A stretch of 22,040 nucleotides of DNA from Chloroflexota bacterium (GTDB taxonomy: Bacteria; Chloroflexota; Dehalococcoidia; DSTF01; JACRBR01), in assembly GCA_016213125.1 (NCBI GenBank), contig JACRBR010000028.1, positions 1 through 22,040 of the forward strand. Reading direction: 5' to 3'. The position numbers were made by a program, and so were the translations under genes. The notes beneath the pieces were generated by a model. The model had not been told where the DNA came from. It saw nothing but the letters and a program-made list of their open reading frames with translations, and made no database searches. Shown here piece after piece: positions 8,219 to 16,793 of this stretch. Each line of letters opens with the position of its first letter. Positions within the stretch are counted from its first letter, which is position 1.

Positions 8219-8866
8219 TCAAGATCCCTTCCCGCTGAGCTCCTGGATCGTATCCATGACCTCGTCAGTCGATGCGCGCATGCTGGGGTAGTCTTGCCAC
8301 CAGAGGATCTCGCCAGCCTTGTCGATGAACACAAAGGTGTGGTTCGGCTTGTTCGCGTGCATGCCAAAGCCGAGCATGTTGTATTGCCGTGAGACGCTTC
8401 TGTCAGAGTCGGAGAGCACGGGCATCGTCAGGTTCCAACGGCTGACTTCGTCGCGGATGAGGCCGGGCGGGTCCACCATGATGTTGAAGAACTCCGTGTC
8501 TGCGGCCGCCAGGTCGGCGCGACGCGTCTGGATGTCGTGGGCCTGCTGCCAGCAGGGCGCACAGCCGTATCCTTCGTTGAAGTACAGCAAGACGTTGCTC
8601 TGACCCTTGTAGGACGAGAGGGTCACCGGCTGTCCGTTCACGGACGGCAGTGTGAAGTCAGGCGCCATACCTGTGAGCGGCGTGGCGTTGCCGACGTCAT
8701 GAGCGGCGCCCCGGGAAAGGACGACGAGGATGCCGGCCAGTACCACGAACGAGGCACTGATCGCGACGAACATGATCGACTGTGCGACGCCTCTCCGTCG
8801 CCGCCGTTGAACCCGGATCGCCTGCCCGGTACGCAGCCTGGCACCGGTCGTTGATCTGTTAGCCAT
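8219..8866 (-). CDS. Membrane-anchored thioredoxin-fold protein (redoxin/TlpA-like)
   Basis: 215 residues. A basic N-terminus (RVQRRRRRG) leads into one membrane span (about residues 28-51), then an extracytoplasmic AhpC-TSA/redoxin-type thioredoxin fold beginning APDFTLPSVNG. The active-site CxxC is C102-A-P-C105 in EGYGCAPCWQQ, and NKPNHTFVFID supplies the conserved Pro loop and strand. It is likely a thiol-disulfide reductase fed by the CcdA-like protein encoded just upstream. Its ATG lies inside the end of that gene (eight-base overlap) with AGGAGG six bases before it. Possible roles are reducing the CuA cysteines of NosZ or of the copper chaperones, or general disulfide control; the target is not shown by sequence. 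Confidence 0.87.
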   Translation of the reverse strand: MANRSTTGARLRTGQAIRVQRRRRRGVAQSIMFVAISASFVVLAGILVVLSRGAAHDVGNATPLTGMAPDFTLPSVNGQPVTLSSYKGQSNVLLYFNEGYGCAPCWQQAHDIQTRRADLAAADTEFFNIMVDPPGLIRDEVSRWNLTMPVLSDSDRSVSRQYNMLGFGMHANKPNHTFVFIDKAGEILWWQDYPSMRASTDEVMDTIQELSGKGS

Positions 8867-9863
8867 GATGCACCTCCTCGGATGTTGTGGGAGCGCGTCC
8901 GGTTGCGTCCGGTAGCACCAGGACGCCTGATATGTGCTCTGACTGATCGCGTCCTGCGTGGCGGCGCGGAAGGATGGACCCGTGCAACCGGGCGGCGAAG
9001 GGTCTGCACAGGATGGCCGCGGCGCCCGGAAACGCGGTTGCGAGCAAGAAGATCGTGGCAGAAGCGAGAAGGGCGGCGAAGACGACATCGGGCACGCCCC
9101 CGACGATCGACACGAAGCGATCGGCCGCGCCCGTGAGCCATGCGCTGAAGCGCACCTGCGCGCCGGACGCGGCTGTGGCCTCACCCGTGAACGCAAGAAC
9201 GACGATCAGGACGCCCATGCTGACGAACATCACGCCGGCCAGCAGGTTCGTGGTGTGGATGGAGCCCCTCAGACCGGCGATCGCAACTGGGAGCCGCCGC
9301 CCACGAACGACGGGGTGATTGGACAGCTCGAGCCGGTCCCAGAAGTAGGCGAGCGCCAGCAGCGGCGCGACCATGCCAAGGATGTAGGCGCTTCCTATCA
9401 TCAGCGCTTGTGGAAGCGACGAAGACACGGCAGACAAGGTGAGCACGCCCGCCAGCACCGGGGCGCAGCACGAACTGGCCGCGCCCGAGAAGATGCCCAG
9501 TCCGAACACGGACGCGACGCTGTAATTGCCGGTGGGCGCCGGGCGCATCGGCAGCGCCAGGTTCCGTCCGGCCAGCGACCAGAAGCCGAGAAATACGAGG
9601 AATACGCCACCGAGGATGAAGACTTCCTTATGAAACTCACCGAGCATGTCGGCCAGCACGGCGACGCCGAGCACCATGGGCAGCAGCACGACGGCAATGC
9701 CGGCGGCAAAGACGAACGTCAGGGCCAGGACCGCGCGCTGGGCGCGGTAGACGCTGGCGAGGTAGGCAGGAAGCAGGTAGGTGACACAGCAGGGTGCGGC
9801 GAGTGCGAGGACGCCGCCGACAAACGCGACCAGGACGGACGACGTGGCGACGAGTGGCCCCAC
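8859..9863 (-). CDS. CcdA/DsbD-like transmembrane thiol-disulfide transporter
   Basis: A 334-residue polytopic membrane protein that would pass reducing equivalents from cytoplasmic thioredoxin to extracytoplasmic partners. The two family cysteine sites are present as APCCVTYLLPAYL (C25/C26) and SSCCAPVLAGVL (C132/C133); each is a Cys pair where classical CcdA has one Cys. About seven to eight hydrophobic segments are visible, with an extension after residue 230 containing an additional span. The GTG start at 9863 has GGAGG six bases upstream and lies two bases after the stop of the thioredoxin-like gene. The C-terminal tail is hydrophilic. The gene overlaps the redoxin gene by eight bases. 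Confidence 0.85.
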   Translation of the reverse strand: MGPLVATSSVLVAFVGGVLALAAPCCVTYLLPAYLASVYRAQRAVLALTFVFAAGIAVVLLPMVLGVAVLADMLGEFHKEVFILGGVFLVFLGFWSLAGRNLALPMRPAPTGNYSVASVFGLGIFSGAASSCCAPVLAGVLTLSAVSSSLPQALMIGSAYILGMVAPLLALAYFWDRLELSNHPVVRGRRLPVAIAGLRGSIHTTNLLAGVMFVSMGVLIVVLAFTGEATAASGAQVRFSAWLTGAADRFVSIVGGVPDVVFAALLASATIFLLATAFPGAAAILCRPFAARLHGSILPRRHAGRDQSEHISGVLVLPDATGRAPTTSEEVHHG

Positions 9864-9865
9864 CT

Positions 9866-10129
9866 TCAGCCTCCAGTGAGCATCAACCCGAGCGCGGTTT
9901 CCAGGTCGGTCAACTCGACGTCGCCCTCCGCCACGATCGTGTCGTCGATGATCAATGTGGGGAGCGTCCACACGCGATGGCGGGCGGCGAGGGCGACGCC
10001 CTCGTCTGTCAGCATGTCGACGTCCTCGATCGTCAATTCCGCATGCCGAGCCTGGAGTTCTGCCAGGCGGAGCTTCACGCGCTCGCAAGGCTGACAACCC
10101 AGGGCAGAGATCACCCGTACTGTTGGCAT
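9866..10129 (-). CDS. Small thioredoxin/glutaredoxin-like protein
   Basis: 87 residues, cytoplasmic (no signal). Strand MPTVRVISAL is followed by the active-site C12-Q-P-C15, and WTLPTLIIDD gives the cis-Pro loop of the thioredoxin fold. Length and pattern fit the thioredoxin_3/glutaredoxin-like group. AAAGGA lies six bases before the ATG. As first gene of the run it is the likely cytoplasmic electron source for the CcdA-like protein encoded next, which in turn would feed the anchored redoxin. Confidence 0.87.
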   Translation of the reverse strand: MPTVRVISALGCQPCERVKLRLAELQARHAELTIEDVDMLTDEGVALAARHRVWTLPTLIIDDTIVAEGDVELTDLETALGLMLTGG

Positions 10130-10270
10130 GGCGCGTCCTTTCGTCACGATGCGCGCGGTCGTCCCGAGCACCGGCTCGGCTGCCCGGGACGGTGCCGCCA
10201 TCACCAGAACCGTCACATAGATCATCGCGCAATGGGTGCGCGCGTCTGCCGGGCATCGTTGGTTTCCCGG

Positions 10271-10289
10271 TGCGGGGTTTTGCCCCGCA
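10271..10289. promoter_or_regulatory. Candidate operator palindrome upstream of the kinase gene
   Basis: TGCGGGG-TTTTG-CCCCGCA is a perfect seven-base inverted repeat ending exactly where the candidate -35 element begins. With a start site estimated near 10324 its centre would be about -44, typical of an activator site overlapping -35. It lies in the 206-base spacer between divergent genes. The binding protein is unknown; the response regulator encoded downstream is one possibility. Confidence 0.45.
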
Positions 10290-10317
10290 TTGGGCCGCTT
10301 GGGCAAATGGATACACT
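10290..10317 (+). promoter_or_regulatory. Candidate sigma70-type promoter of the two-component genes
   Basis: TTGGGC (10290-10295) is separated by 16 bases from TACACT (10312-10317). The ATG follows 18 bases later with AGGAGAGG between, implying a very short leader. The match is moderate and read by eye. Confidence 0.4.
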
Positions 10318-10335
10318 CCCGAACAGGAGAGGTGC

Positions 10336-11352
10336 ATGCGCTACCTGCAAGCGATGTCGTTGCTGTACCGGCTCGTGGCCGTGAGCACGATCGCCGCGGC
10401 GGCGATGGCGGTGTTTGTGTTGTGGGTCACGACAGAGCACATCGCCGGCCACGCCAGCGGCCCCCACTGGGACGTGGCGATCCCGCTCATTGCAGGCGGC
10501 CTGGTGATCGCGCTCGCGATCGTCTTCGCGCTGACACGGTTCGTGCTGCGCCCCGTCGAGTCGCTGGAGAGGAGTATCGTCGCGTTCGGCGAGGGCGATA
10601 CATCCGTCCGCGCGCGCCAGTATCCATTCACGGACGCGCAGATCACCCGTCTAACCTCAGCCTTCAACCGCATGGCGGACCTGCTCGTGGAGAAACAGTC
10701 GAACCTGACCGAGATGTCGTCGCGCGTCATCGCCGCGCAGGAGGACGAGCGCCGCAGGTTATCCAGGGAGCTTCATGACGACGCCGGACAGAACCTGACC
10801 ACGATCCTCCTCGGCCTTAAGCGCCTGGAGACGCTGGATTCCCTTGAGCAGGTGCGGGAGCGGCTGCCCTCGCTCCGCGGTCAGGTTTCCGCGGCGCTCG
10901 ATGGAATGCGCAGCCTCGCGTGGAGGCTGCGGCCCTCGGTGCTCGACGACCTGGGCCTGGCCGCCGCTGTGCGATCGTCGGTGGTGGAGTTCGAGACGGT
11001 TGCGCCTACGAGAGTGCAGCTGGACATCGATGCCCTGGAGGCGCGGATACCCGGTGACGCAGAGATCGTCCTTTATCGCGTCTTTCAGGAGGCGATGACG
11101 AACGTCGCCAGACATTCGCACGCGAAGACGGCGCGCGTGGTTGCCTCACGAAGCGATCACATATTGAGACTCATGGTGCAGGACGACGGCAACGGCTTCT
11201 CCCCGGCCCCCGAGCCACTCGGAGAACACGGCATCGGCCTGTTTGGCATGGCCGAGCGCCTCGCGCTGATCGGCGGTGTTCTTGAGATACGCAGCGCACC
11301 CGGCCAGGGGACCACGATCGCCGCGGAGATTCCCATTGATGCCAGCGTCTGA
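10336..11352 (+). CDS. NarL-family sensor histidine kinase
   Basis: 338 residues, inner-membrane sensor. Two membrane spans (about 11-32 and 48-70) enclose a very short outside loop of roughly 15 residues that contains three histidines (H35, H39, H44). A HAMP linker (about 70-122) follows, then a HisKA_3 dimerisation/phosphoacceptor domain with H147 in SRELHDDAGQN, and a HATPase domain with N-box FQEAMTNVARH, DDGNGF and HGIGLFGM. AGGAGAGG precedes the ATG. It overlaps its response regulator gene by 14 bases. The signal is unknown; with so small a loop it may sense at the membrane, or the His residues may bind metal (speculative). Confidence 0.92.
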   Translation: MRYLQAMSLLYRLVAVSTIAAAAMAVFVLWVTTEHIAGHASGPHWDVAIPLIAGGLVIALAIVFALTRFVLRPVESLERSIVAFGEGDTSVRARQYPFTDAQITRLTSAFNRMADLLVEKQSNLTEMSSRVIAAQEDERRRLSRELHDDAGQNLTTILLGLKRLETLDSLEQVRERLPSLRGQVSAALDGMRSLAWRLRPSVLDDLGLAAAVRSSVVEFETVAPTRVQLDIDALEARIPGDAEIVLYRVFQEAMTNVARHSHAKTARVVASRSDHILRLMVQDDGNGFSPAPEPLGEHGIGLFGMAERLALIGGVLEIRSAPGQGTTIAAEIPIDASV

Positions 11353-11998
11353 CAACATCACGGTTGTCCTCGCCGATGATCACGCTGTGCTCCGCTCGGG
11401 CTTGCGGGCACTGCTGGACGCTGAGCCCGACATCGAGGTCATCGGGGAGGCCGGCGACGGCGAGGCTGCCATCGAACTGGTGGTGCGCCTGCGGCCGTCG
11501 GTGGTTGTGATGGACCTCTCCATGCCGGGCAAGGGCGGGCTCGCGGCGATCAAGGAGATCGTCGCGGACGTGCCGGGGACGCATGTCCTGGTGCTCACAA
11601 TGCACGACGATGAGCAGTATCTCTATCACGTCCTGCAGGCCGGAGGAGAGGGGTATGTCGTTAAGAGCAGCGCCGACTCGGATCTCCTATCGGCGATCCG
11701 CACCGTCGCACGCGGCGGTGTCTTCGTCTATGCACCGGCCGCCGCGCATATATTGAAGGGCTACGTCGAGATCTCGGGCCTGCCGGATCCATCGAAGAAG
11801 GGCGGTCTGAGTGAGCGCGAGGTTGAGGTCCTGCGGCTCACCGCCGAGGGCTTCACGAACCAGGAGATCGCCGACAAGCTCTTCCTCAGCCGGAAGACCG
11901 TGGACAGCTACCGGAGCCGGATCATGGACAAGCTGAACCTCCAGCACCGGTCCGAGTTGGTCCGCTACGCCCTGGAGAAGGGCCTGCTTCACGAATGA
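11339..11998 (+). CDS. NarL/FixJ-family response regulator
   Basis: 219 residues. The receiver domain has acidic pocket D13/D14 (LADDHAV), phosphoacceptor D59 (VMDLSMPG), T87 (VLTMHDD) and K109 (YVVKSS). The C-terminal LuxR-type helix-turn-helix begins LSEREVEVLRL (about residues 157-217), with NQEIADKLFLSRKTVDSY as the recognition region. The ATG lies inside the end of the kinase gene, confirming a cognate pair. Targets are not shown; the cupredoxin gene starting 172 bases later and its own promoter with the palindrome at 10271 are natural candidates. Confidence 0.93.
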   Translation: MPASDNITVVLADDHAVLRSGLRALLDAEPDIEVIGEAGDGEAAIELVVRLRPSVVVMDLSMPGKGGLAAIKEIVADVPGTHVLVLTMHDDEQYLYHVLQAGGEGYVVKSSADSDLLSAIRTVARGGVFVYAPAAAHILKGYVEISGLPDPSKKGGLSEREVEVLRLTAEGFTNQEIADKLFLSRKTVDSYRSRIMDKLNLQHRSELVRYALEKGLLHE

Positions 11999-12138
11999 CC
12001 GTGCTTCATGGCAGGAGGGGCACTGCCCCACACGATTGCCGCACCTTGCCCCGCTGACAAGGGCGCGTCGCTCCCCGGATACTGCCCGCAACGACCCGTA
12101 CACGCGCCACAGCACGTTGTGCGGGTTCCTGATAGACG

Positions 12139-12152
12139 CCTGCGAACGCAGG
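12139..12152. promoter_or_regulatory. Short inverted repeat before the cupredoxin ribosome site
   Basis: CCTGCG-AA-CGCAGG, a perfect 14-base inverted repeat, sits 18 bases before the ATG at 12171 and directly before its ribosome site. The two-base loop is too tight for a stable hairpin, so if it matters it is more likely a protein site. Confidence 0.3.
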
Positions 12153-12170
12153 AGTAGTGGAGAGATACAG

Positions 12171-12641
12171 ATGCTAGGGAAGAAGACACTGGCGTGGACA
12201 ATCGGCCTTGGGCTCCTGAGCCTCGTCCTCGCGGCCAGCGCCGCATGCGGCGGGAGCTCGCAGAGCACGGATTCGAACGGCGATGCCGCGCTGCAGGAGG
12301 GCGGCGAACCCGATGTCGTCATCGACGTCTCGCTGAAGAACCTGCGCTTCACGCCCAACACGATGCAAGTGACCGCCGGACAAACGGTCCAGGTGAACGT
12401 AACGAACATGGACGGCACGGAGCACGACATGCTGGTGGATGGCCTCCGGATCGTGAAGGTCGGCGAAGCCGGAGATGGTCACCACGCCGGAGCCACCGCC
12501 GACATGCTTGTGGTCCACACCATGGCCAATGAGAATGGCAGCATCACCTTCCGCACGGACCAGAGGGGCACATACCAGTTCTACTGCACCCTGCCCGGGC
12601 ATAAGGCAGCGGGCATGGTTGGCGAAATGACGGTTGTGTGA
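12171..12641 (+). CDS. Cupredoxin-domain lipoprotein
   Basis: 156 residues, exported. Signal peptide with lipobox AASAAC (C26), then a plastocyanin-like domain. The first copper ligand is H85 (GTEHDML); C139, H144 and M149 lie in YCTLPGHKAAGM. The Cys-to-His spacing of five resembles the cytochrome-oxidase-like/nitrosocyanin-type loop more than plastocyanin. A His-containing insertion (DGHHAG, about 102-107) lies between the ligands. GGAGAG stands upstream of the ATG. It follows the two-component genes in the same direction with a 172-base gap, so it probably has its own promoter. Role as electron carrier or copper carrier cannot be told apart here. Confidence 0.85.
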   Translation: MLGKKTLAWTIGLGLLSLVLAASAACGGSSQSTDSNGDAALQEGGEPDVVIDVSLKNLRFTPNTMQVTAGQTVQVNVTNMDGTEHDMLVDGLRIVKVGEAGDGHHAGATADMLVVHTMANENGSITFRTDQRGTYQFYCTLPGHKAAGMVGEMTVV

Positions 12642-12647
12642 GGCTGC

Positions 12648-12668
12648 GGAAGCCGGCCGTCGGTTTCC
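12648..12668. terminator. Possible weak bidirectional terminator
   Basis: GGAAGCCG and CGGTTTCC around a five-base loop pair over eight positions with one G-U. The element lies six bases after the cupredoxin stop in a 74-base gap between convergent genes. No clear T-run, so the call rests mainly on position. Confidence 0.35.
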
Positions 12669-12715
12669 ATTAGCGGCAGCCGCCGCGCCGTTGAACAGGT
12701 CTGGCCTACAGCGCG

Positions 12716-14119
12716 TCAGTTCGGCGTGCTCGCGGGAGGGTAGCGCTTAGGCGCGCCAACAAAGGTCTTCAGGCAGGCTTCCGAACAGAAGGCCAGATTC
12801 CTCCCCTCGAACGTGAGCTGCGCGCTCACCTCCGTGGGCGCCAGCTCCATGCCGCAGACTGGATCTGTCTCTTTCTCGCTCGCGCGTGTGTCGATCATAC
12901 GGGCATCGAAGAGTTCGAGTTCTCTGGACACGCCTTTGACGTGCCGCTTCCCGACATACAAGAACTCCACATTCGGCAGGTCCTGCACTTCACGGTGGAC
13001 CGCCGCCGTGACCAGGACCTGGTGGGGCCGCGCCTCGGACGTCAGCCTCGATGCCAGGTTGACGGTGGCTCCGACGTAGTCTCCTTCGCGGTAGAGGACG
13101 GACCCCCAGTGGACGCCTGTCCGCACGGCCGGAAACTGCGGTTCGTCCGCGGCGCGCCGGTCGATATCAAGTGCGGCCATGACGGCGGCGCGCGGCTCGG
13201 GGAACACCAGCATGAACGAGTCGCCGATTTGTTTGACGACACGTCCATCGAGCGCATGCGTGGCCGTGCGGACCAGTTCAGAGAACCGCCGCAGCACATC
13301 GGCGGCCACGTCGTCCCCCATTGCCTCCGCGAGCGGTGTGAAGCTCGACAGATCAACGAACGCTAGCGCGATCTCCATCTGTCCTTCGGATCTGCGTCCG
13401 TCGCGATGTTCTTCCTCTGCCAGGTGCAGGACCACGTCCTGGCGGATCGCCTGCATGAAGCCCTTTCGGTGGAAGTACCGGAGCGTTGGTTCCATGTGCG
13501 GCTGAAGTCCGTCCATCGCCGCGAGGCGCTGCTCCGTGAGCGCGGTGCCCGAGAGGCCGCCTGCCTTCAGCCGTTCGTTGACGTAGAAGTGGAACAGGCG
13601 GGACTCCGCTTCTGCCACGCGGGCCAGCGAGTCCGCATAGACCCTCAAACCCTGGAACAGCGCATCTTCCGGCAGTCCGGCCTCGAGCATCGCTTTACAG
13701 CTTCGGAAGAAGGCGACGTCCTGGCTGTTGAGCAGGTCCGTAGGCTCGTGCAGTCCGCACACGCTCCAGAGCCGTTTCGTGAGTTCGATGTCAACTCTCG
13801 CCTCGGCAGCGGCCTCTTCCAGCGAGTACCGGGGCTCGAAGCCGGGCGGATACAGGGTCTCAAGGTAACGCCGGATGAAGCTACCCTGTTCATTCTCGAT
13901 ACGGCTGAGTGCGTCGATGCTGATACCGCGGCGAAGACAAAGCTGGATGAGACGCGCGATCTCGACGTCTTCAAGCGCGAACGAATTGGCGCCCTTCTTA
14001 CCGATGAGCCCGAGGGCATGCCACTCCCGCAACTGCCCGACGGATTCGCCCGCGCGCGCGGCGAGATCCTCAATCGAGAGCGTTGGGCGTCCCGGCGGTT
14101 CGTTGATCAAGGGCTCCAT
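12716..14119 (-). CDS. Adenylate cyclase with MerR-like N-terminus and C-terminal YHS domain
   Basis: 467 residues with four parts. Residues 13-75 resemble a MerR-type winged helix (LSIEDLAARAGESVGQL, then LRRGISIDALSRI). Residues 97-215 resemble the helical regulatory domain of mycobacterial Rv1264-type cyclases (RYSLEEAAAEARVD, MLEAGLPEDALFQGL). Residues 245-405 are a class III cyclase: metal-binding D256 (FVDLSSFT) and D300 (GDSF), adenine-specifying K296 and D347, and N354/R358 (VNLASRL), so ATP is the likely substrate and the enzyme looks active. Residues 418-460 are a YHS domain (TDPVCGMEL, FCSEACLKTF) with C422, C445 and C449, a metal-linked module. No transmembrane span. The start lacks a good ribosome site. 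Last gene of its operon, 35 bases after the methyltransferase. Confidence 0.9.
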   Translation of the reverse strand: MEPLINEPPGRPTLSIEDLAARAGESVGQLREWHALGLIGKKGANSFALEDVEIARLIQLCLRRGISIDALSRIENEQGSFIRRYLETLYPPGFEPRYSLEEAAAEARVDIELTKRLWSVCGLHEPTDLLNSQDVAFFRSCKAMLEAGLPEDALFQGLRVYADSLARVAEAESRLFHFYVNERLKAGGLSGTALTEQRLAAMDGLQPHMEPTLRYFHRKGFMQAIRQDVVLHLAEEEHRDGRRSEGQMEIALAFVDLSSFTPLAEAMGDDVAADVLRRFSELVRTATHALDGRVVKQIGDSFMLVFPEPRAAVMAALDIDRRAADEPQFPAVRTGVHWGSVLYREGDYVGATVNLASRLTSEARPHQVLVTAAVHREVQDLPNVEFLYVGKRHVKGVSRELELFDARMIDTRASEKETDPVCGMELAPTEVSAQLTFEGRNLAFCSEACLKTFVGAPKRYPPASTPN

Positions 14120-14154
14120 TCGTGGCCATTCTATGCAAGAACGCTGGAGAGGCG

Positions 14155-14775
14155 TCAGGTCTTGATGCCGCGCGCGATATACGCGGTGCCCAGGAGCCGC
14201 TCCTCAACCTCAAAAGGCCCCACCCGCCGCTCCAGGCGCGCCCACGGTCGGTCGAATCCATCCAGATTCGTGATCGCCGTTCGCGAGTAGCTCATTGTCA
14301 CCGGATTGAGCATCAGCCCGCGTACTCCGGTCGTCCGCCTGGCGCCCGCGGCGACGATTCGGCCGCCTGGCCGCAGCGCGGCAAGCGCCCTCTCGATTGC
14401 CGCATCGGATTGCAGGATGTCGTGCGTGTAGAAACAGAGCACGGCGTCGACCGAATCGGTTTCCAGCGAGTCGTCTTCGGCATTCGCCTCGACCAGGCGG
14501 ACGGTTGTCCAGCCGTGTTGCGCGACGAGGCGTCGCGCACGGGCCAGCATGTCCGGGCTGGCGTCGACGCCAAGAACGCGGCCCTGCTGGCCGACTGCGC
14601 GCTGCAGCAGCACGAGGCTGAGACCGGTGCCGCATCCGAAGTCGAGCACGGAGTCACCCGGCCGAAGTTCGAGCTTTGCGACCGCTCGTTCGCGTACGCT
14701 GCGCAGCGGGCGGTCGACGATGTTGTAGAAGACGGCGTTGCGCCGGTACTTGCGCTTGATCGCCTCGATGTCCAA
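14155..14775 (-). CDS. Class I SAM-dependent methyltransferase (UbiE-like)
   Basis: 206 residues. Motif I is VLDFGCGTG (about residues 43-51), with the acidic end of strand 2 in LGVDASPDML, motif III-like DAVLCFYTHDI and the LRPGGRIV motif. The N-terminus YRRNAVFYNIVDRPL is of the UbiE/phospholipid-methyltransferase style. The start is TTG, chosen because GGAGG lies six bases upstream and no ATG gives as good a beginning. The substrate cannot be read from sequence. Position between a YHS-tagged exporter ATPase and a YHS-tagged cyclase suggests a role in the same pathway, possibly modifying an exported or lipid-linked molecule. Confidence 0.85.
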   Translation of the reverse strand: MDIEAIKRKYRRNAVFYNIVDRPLRSVRERAVAKLELRPGDSVLDFGCGTGLSLVLLQRAVGQQGRVLGVDASPDMLARARRLVAQHGWTTVRLVEANAEDDSLETDSVDAVLCFYTHDILQSDAAIERALAALRPGGRIVAAGARRTTGVRGLMLNPVTMSYSRTAITNLDGFDRPWARLERRVGPFEVEERLLGTAYIARGIKT

Positions 14776-14823
14776 CTGCAGCCTCCGTGAGATCGCGGCG
14801 TGAACGGCGGAGAACGCGATGAA

Positions 14824-15687
<864 letters not shown>

Positions 15688-15689
15688 CG

Positions 15690-16793
15690 TTATGCCCTGA
15701 ACACTATGGCCGGGTCGATGCTGTTGATGCGGCGCACCGGCATGAACGACGCGAGCACGGCCATGAGGATGGCGGCCACGAAGACGCCCGCGAGGTCCGT
15801 CAGTTGGAACTCGGTCGCAAACTCGGGCACCGCCTCAATCGCGAGCCGTGCGACTCCCCACGCTCCGACCGCGCCTACGACAAAGCCCGCGCCCGTGAGG
15901 ATGGCTGCCTGCGAGAGGACGATGCGGTAGAGGTAACCACCCGAGCCGCCGACCGCCTTCATGACGCCGAACTCGCGCGTTCGTTCGATGGTGGCCGTGT
16001 AGATCGTAAGGCCCACGACCGCGGCTCCTACGATGAAACCGATCGCGACCAGGATGGAGATCACGGGCAGGAACGTCTCGTCCATCTCCTTGGCGATTGA
16101 CGCCGCGAACGCTTCCTTCGTGTAGACCTGCAGCGCCGGATCGCGATCCGTTATGGCCCCGGCCACCGTCTGCGCGTCCGCGCCCGGTTCGAGGATCACC
16201 ATGCCATACATCACGACGTCGCCGACGCCGAAGATGCGGCGGGCATCGGCAAAGTTGACGAACACGAACTGGAACAGCACCTCCGGGCTTCGCGGCCGTA
16301 CGCGCTCGATCTTTAGCGACTCCGTCCCGAACTGCGCCGTGTCACCGGTTGTGAGGCCGGTCTTGCGGCGAAGCGTGTCGTCGATGATCACCGCGCCTTC
16401 CGGCGGGAGGTATCGCTCGCGCAGTTCATCCGAGACGACATCCGCGGGCACGTCCAGCGCCATGAGGCGCGCTGAGACCTCCGTGCCTCCTGCATCGAAG
16501 TTCATGGACCGCGCCAGCACCGGCACGACTGCCTGTACTCCGGGCATCGATGCGACGGGGTCAAGCCGCTCGCGCTCTACGAGCGAGATCGAATGGAAGG
16601 GGTCGCTCGTGCCCCGTTGCACGACCCAGAGCTCGCCCGGCAAGTCTCGGAACGTCTGCCCCGTGCGGTTGAAGCCTCGATAGAGCGCTAAAACGATGAG
16701 GATGAGCAGCACTGCGAAGGCGACGCCGGCGACCGAGATCGCGAAGCGTCCCTTTTCGGCGAACAGGTTGCGCCGCGCTAGTGGGACCGTCAT
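15690..16793 (-). CDS. FtsX/MacB-type ABC transporter permease
   Basis: A 367-residue membrane permease. One N-terminal span (about 18-38) is followed by a large extracytoplasmic MacB_PCD-like domain (about 45-240), then three spans (about 243-265, 293-315 and 335-353), the usual four-span FtsX topology. The motif TIERTREFGVMKAVGGS between spans 2 and 3 is the characteristic coupling region of this family, and the C-terminus RRINSIDPAIVFRA is the typical ending. Its ATG overlaps the methyltransferase stop (ATGA at 16793-16790). This transporter class commonly drives mechanotransmission or export of lipids, peptides or small molecules rather than metal ions directly. Confidence 0.93.
   Translation of the reverse strand: MTVPLARRNLFAEKGRFAISVAGVAFAVLLILIVLALYRGFNRTGQTFRDLPGELWVVQRGTSDPFHSISLVERERLDPVASMPGVQAVVPVLARSMNFDAGGTEVSARLMALDVPADVVSDELRERYLPPEGAVIIDDTLRRKTGLTTGDTAQFGTESLKIERVRPRSPEVLFQFVFVNFADARRIFGVGDVVMYGMVILEPGADAQTVAGAITDRDPALQVYTKEAFAASIAKEMDETFLPVISILVAIGFIVGAAVVGLTIYTATIERTREFGVMKAVGGSGGYLYRIVLSQAAILTGAGFVVGAVGAWGVARLAIEAVPEFATEFQLTDLAGVFVAAILMAVLASFMPVRRINSIDPAIVFRA

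Noticed and set aside
8958..10094. Long plus-strand frame opposite the CcdA-like gene
   Set aside because: Charged low-complexity antisense frame; the minus strand encodes a coherent membrane protein with conserved cysteines.
12017..12029. GGGGC-ACT-GCCCC hairpin after the response regulator
   Set aside because: Five-base stem, three-base loop and no T-run; likely chance in GC-rich DNA.
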